DNA of 64,000 nt from RUG11237 sp050874665. Its GTDB lineage: Bacteria; Bacillota; Clostridia; Lachnospirales; Lachnospiraceae. The translations under genes and the position numbers were made by a program. Positions 61,837 through 64,000 of the stretch are shown piece after piece (the stretch's first letter is position 1; the number at the start of each line of letters is the position of its first letter). The stretch covers positions 1-64,000 of the forward strand of contig JBNMLC010000010.1 of assembly GCA_050874665.1 (NCBI GenBank), read 5' to 3'. The notes beneath the pieces were generated by a model that made no database searches, was not told the DNA's origin, and was given only the letters and a program-made list of their open reading frames with translations.

Positions 61837-63846
61837 CTATTCAAATAAGGCAAACAAGTCTTCAATATTGTTGTCTTTTTCTATATCTTCTTCTTGTTCC
61901 TGCTCTACTTCGAATCCTTCCTCTCTTCGAAGCCTGTGAATTTCTTCTATCATATCCTGCACTGTGTCAAATTCATACAAATCCATTACACTAAGTTCTA
62001 CTTGAAATGCACTTTGTATTTTTGAACTCACTAGTACAAACGCCAAAGAATCAATTCCAAATTCTTCTAATTGGTTTTCTGGTGTTACCCTGCTTCCAAC
62101 TACCTCATTTAAAATTTTTAATACGCCACTCTCCACATTTACACTTTGCTTTGTTTCCATGTTTTTTTCTTCTTCCTGCACTTCTTCTGCAAAAAGATTG
62201 TATTCCTTCTTTTGAAAACAATAAGATGGCAGACTGACTTTACAAACGTTCTCACTGCTTTCCCTGTTCCAGACTATATTGCTACCATGAATATAAGCCT
62301 TTCCTGCCATTTGCAGTTGCTCTAATGTGCTGTTTTCCAGGCAGAATTCTTTACCACCATTGTACCCTTCTTCCACACAATGGCCTGTTTCTTCTACTGT
62401 TCTTCCGGTTTCCTGTTCTGCTACAATCCAATAGCTTCGAAAAGGGTAGTGATTTCTTCCATATGCCAATGTATATTGAATGTCTTCCAACGTATCTTTT
62501 GTGTTCTGCAGATAGTTTTCCATCTTATGTTCGTATGCCTCTAAGCTCTCTTTTGTCTTGGCAGAAAAAAGCAGTAGGTATCTTCCGTATTTCTTTTCTT
62601 TTTCTGTTTTAGGAAAATTTCTTAAAATCATATGTACATTGTTTCCACCAATGCCAAAGCTGCTTACACCTGCATAAACTGTTTTTTCCTCCGTTTCCAA
62701 GACAATAGGCTCCTTGTTAAGAACAAGGTTTCCACCCGTCATTGCTTCATTTACTTCATCTACATTTATAACCGGCGGTATCTGCTTGTTATGTAATATC
62801 AGTGCAGTCTTAGCCAGACCTGCGGCACCAGCCGCATAATTTAGATGCCCTATGTTATTTTTTATTGCACCAATCACTAAGTGAGGATTTTCTTTGAATA
62901 CTTCTTTTAATGCGGCTATTTCCACCATATCTCCCAGCCTTGTAGCTGTACCATGACTTTCCACATAACAAAGCTCTTTTGGCATTACATGGGACACCTT
63001 TAACGCTTCAAGTATTGTCCTCTTCTCTGCTTCTCTGCTTGGAGCTGAAAAGCCCATTTTCTGACTTCCGTCATTTTGGAAGGCACTGCCTTTAATCACT
63101 GCTATAATCTGGTCTTTATCCTGAATGGCATCTGCAAGCCTTTTTAGTACAAATACTCCGGCTCCATCTCCCGGAACACAGCCATTTGCTTCCTTGCTAA
63201 AGGCTCTAACCACGCCATCCTTTGAAGTTATTCCCCCTTCCATATGCGTATAATATTCATTTTCCAGCGAAAGATTGATACCGCCTGCTACCATAATATC
63301 CGTCTGGCCATCCAACAGCATTTTACACGCTTCATGAACTGCAGCTAATGCAGTAGCACAGCTTGCTTTTACTTGAATGCTTGGTCCTTGCAAATTAAGT
63401 TTATACGCTATTTTGGTAACCAAAGATGCACCTAGATACACCTTTGCAGTTTCCTTTTCTATTTGCTCTAATCCACTCTGATAATATCGTTTTAACGCAT
63501 ATTCATTTTCCTTTGCTCCGCAAATAATGCCAATCCTGTTCTCTCCCTGAACCACTACTGCTGCATTTTCCAGTGCCTCATATACAAGCTGCAACAGCAT
63601 TCTCTCTTGCGGGTCTGTTTCTATGGCTTCCTTCTCATTCATTTTAAAAAACTCTGCATCAAACCCGTATTGATCCTTCACTTTTCCATAGGCACCAACT
63701 CTTGCATAGCCGTTTTTTTCAATTATTTTCTGATTTCTGGATATTAAATCTTTTCCCTCCATCAGATGATTCCAGAATTCCTCTAAGGTTTCTGATTCCG
63801 GAAATCTTCCTGCCATTCCTATTATTGCAATTTCGTCTTCTGCCAT
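61837..63846 (-). CDS. PKS protein: KS-ACP
   Basis: A 669-residue protein. Ketosynthase 1-415 has the full triad Cys163 (VKASCATALAAV), His298 (ESHGTAT) and His334 (NNIGHLNYAAG). The linker 415-560 has no acyltransferase but keeps the post-AT-like VSLPSYCFQKKEYNLF. The carrier domain is about 572-640 with Ser600 (FGIDSLAF). The acidic C-terminal tail ends NIEDLFALFE and may dock to the next protein, whose first domain is C. A malonyl or other extender must come from an acyltransferase encoded elsewhere. AGGAGG lies in the end of the previous gene. Confidence 0.92.
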   Translation of the reverse strand: MAEDEIAIIGMAGRFPESETLEEFWNHLMEGKDLISRNQKIIEKNGYARVGAYGKVKDQYGFDAEFFKMNEKEAIETDPQERMLLQLVYEALENAAVVVQGENRIGIICGAKENEYALKRYYQSGLEQIEKETAKVYLGASLVTKIAYKLNLQGPSIQVKASCATALAAVHEACKMLLDGQTDIMVAGGINLSLENEYYTHMEGGITSKDGVVRAFSKEANGCVPGDGAGVFVLKRLADAIQDKDQIIAVIKGSAFQNDGSQKMGFSAPSREAEKRTILEALKVSHVMPKELCYVESHGTATRLGDMVEIAALKEVFKENPHLVIGAIKNNIGHLNYAAGAAGLAKTALILHNKQIPPVINVDEVNEAMTGGNLVLNKEPIVLETEEKTVYAGVSSFGIGGNNVHMILRNFPKTEKEKKYGRYLLLFSAKTKESLEAYEHKMENYLQNTKDTLEDIQYTLAYGRNHYPFRSYWIVAEQETGRTVEETGHCVEEGYNGGKEFCLENSTLEQLQMAGKAYIHGSNIVWNRESSENVCKVSLPSYCFQKKEYNLFAEEVQEEEKNMETKQSVNVESGVLKILNEVVGSRVTPENQLEEFGIDSLAFVLVSSKIQSAFQVELSVMDLYEFDTVQDMIEEIHRLRREEGFEVEQEQEEDIEKDNNIEDLFALFE

Positions 63847-63848
63847 TC

Positions 63849-64000
63849 TTATACACCTCCTAAATCTAATACTTCTATTTGGCTCTCAATAAACTCTGTT
63901 ACTTTCTTTATACTGGATAATTCCATCAAATACACCGGCTCAATCCTTATGGAAAATTCCTTTTCCAGCATTTTTCCCATTTTGAATAGCTTTAAGGAAT
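63849..64000 (-). CDS. C-terminal end of an upstream carrier-protein gene (cut by window)
   Basis: The last 49 codons of a frame that enters from beyond 64000 read SLKLFKMGKMLEKEFSIRIE and onward, ending SQIEVLDLGGV. This is the second half of an acyl carrier domain, and its first Ser may be the phosphopantetheine site. The stop is 2 bp before the KS-ACP ATG, and its final codons contain that gene's AGGAGG, so the genes are one operon. Domains before the carrier are outside the window. Confidence 0.8.
   Translation of the reverse strand, partial: SLKLFKMGKMLEKEFSIRIEPVYLMELSSIKKVTEFIESQIEVLDLGGV

Noticed and set aside
1..64000. CRISPR arrays, tRNA and rRNA genes, prophage or integrative element modules
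   Set aside because: No repeat-spacer pattern, no cloverleaf or rRNA signature and no integrase were seen on reading through; only the single ISL3 element is mobile DNA here.

Overview
The window reads as chromosome of a low-GC, Gram-positive, anaerobic, spore-forming Clostridium-type bacterium, most likely Lachnospiraceae. Supporting this are an Rnf complex, ATP-type PEP carboxykinase, SpoIID, SleB and YlbJ sporulation or germination proteins, a short HisG with HisZ, neighbouring ispH and rpsA, a small alarmone synthetase, RecU, and strong sigma-A promoters with 17-bp spacers. The species cannot be named from the sequence. No rRNA or tRNA gene or CRISPR array was seen.

Layout. 1-1.65 kb: an intact ISL3-type insertion sequence with 8-bp target duplications, inserted in the T-tract of the degV terminator. 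1.65-5.7 kb: degV, a YihY/BrkB membrane protein and a SpoIID-domain protein. 5.76-5.98 kb: a probable 6S RNA with its own promoter and terminator. 6.2-10.6 kb: pckA, an aminopeptidase P and deoC. 10.7-12 kb: a CheY-like regulator and a CheX-like protein. 12-17.1 kb: thrC, a SleB-type hydrolase, an AP2/HNH-like orphan, and an SDR-family epimerase behind what looks like a leader-peptide attenuator. 17.2-19.6 kb: an SGNH-like and MBOAT pair, probably for O-acylation of a cell-surface polymer. 19.7-25.6 kb: rnfCDGEAB-apbE, the ion-pumping ferredoxin:NAD oxidoreductase with its flavinylating enzyme. 25.8-27.7 kb: a YprB-like exonuclease and cheR.

27.8-37.8 kb (minus strand): a long tightly packed run hisZ-hisG-hisD-hisB-(HisF-like)hisIE-rpiR-(HI0933-like)-cmk-ispH-rpsA, starting from a consensus promoter. 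37.8-44.3 kb: recU, two pseudouridine synthases, a small membrane protein, an SDR, a YgiQ radical SAM protein and an alarmone synthetase. 44.4-52.4 kb: an M23 peptidase, ylbJ, a coiled-coil protein, coaD, rsmD and a second type II topoisomerase (parC/parE-like).

52.5-64 kb holds the most striking content: a hybrid polyketide/nonribosomal peptide assembly line on the minus strand, running off the window edge. In order of transcription it is (cut ACP protein) - [KS-ACP] - [C-A-KR-ACP] - [KS-ACP-C], with a convergent Sfp-type phosphopantetheinyl transferase at the end. Neither KS protein has an acyltransferase domain, the adenylation domain looks like an AMP-ligase for a non-amino acid, and the last protein ends in a condensation-like domain instead of a thioesterase. 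The short C-terminal tails of the carrier proteins seem to fall into two types that match the type of domain that follows. I do not recognise the product.
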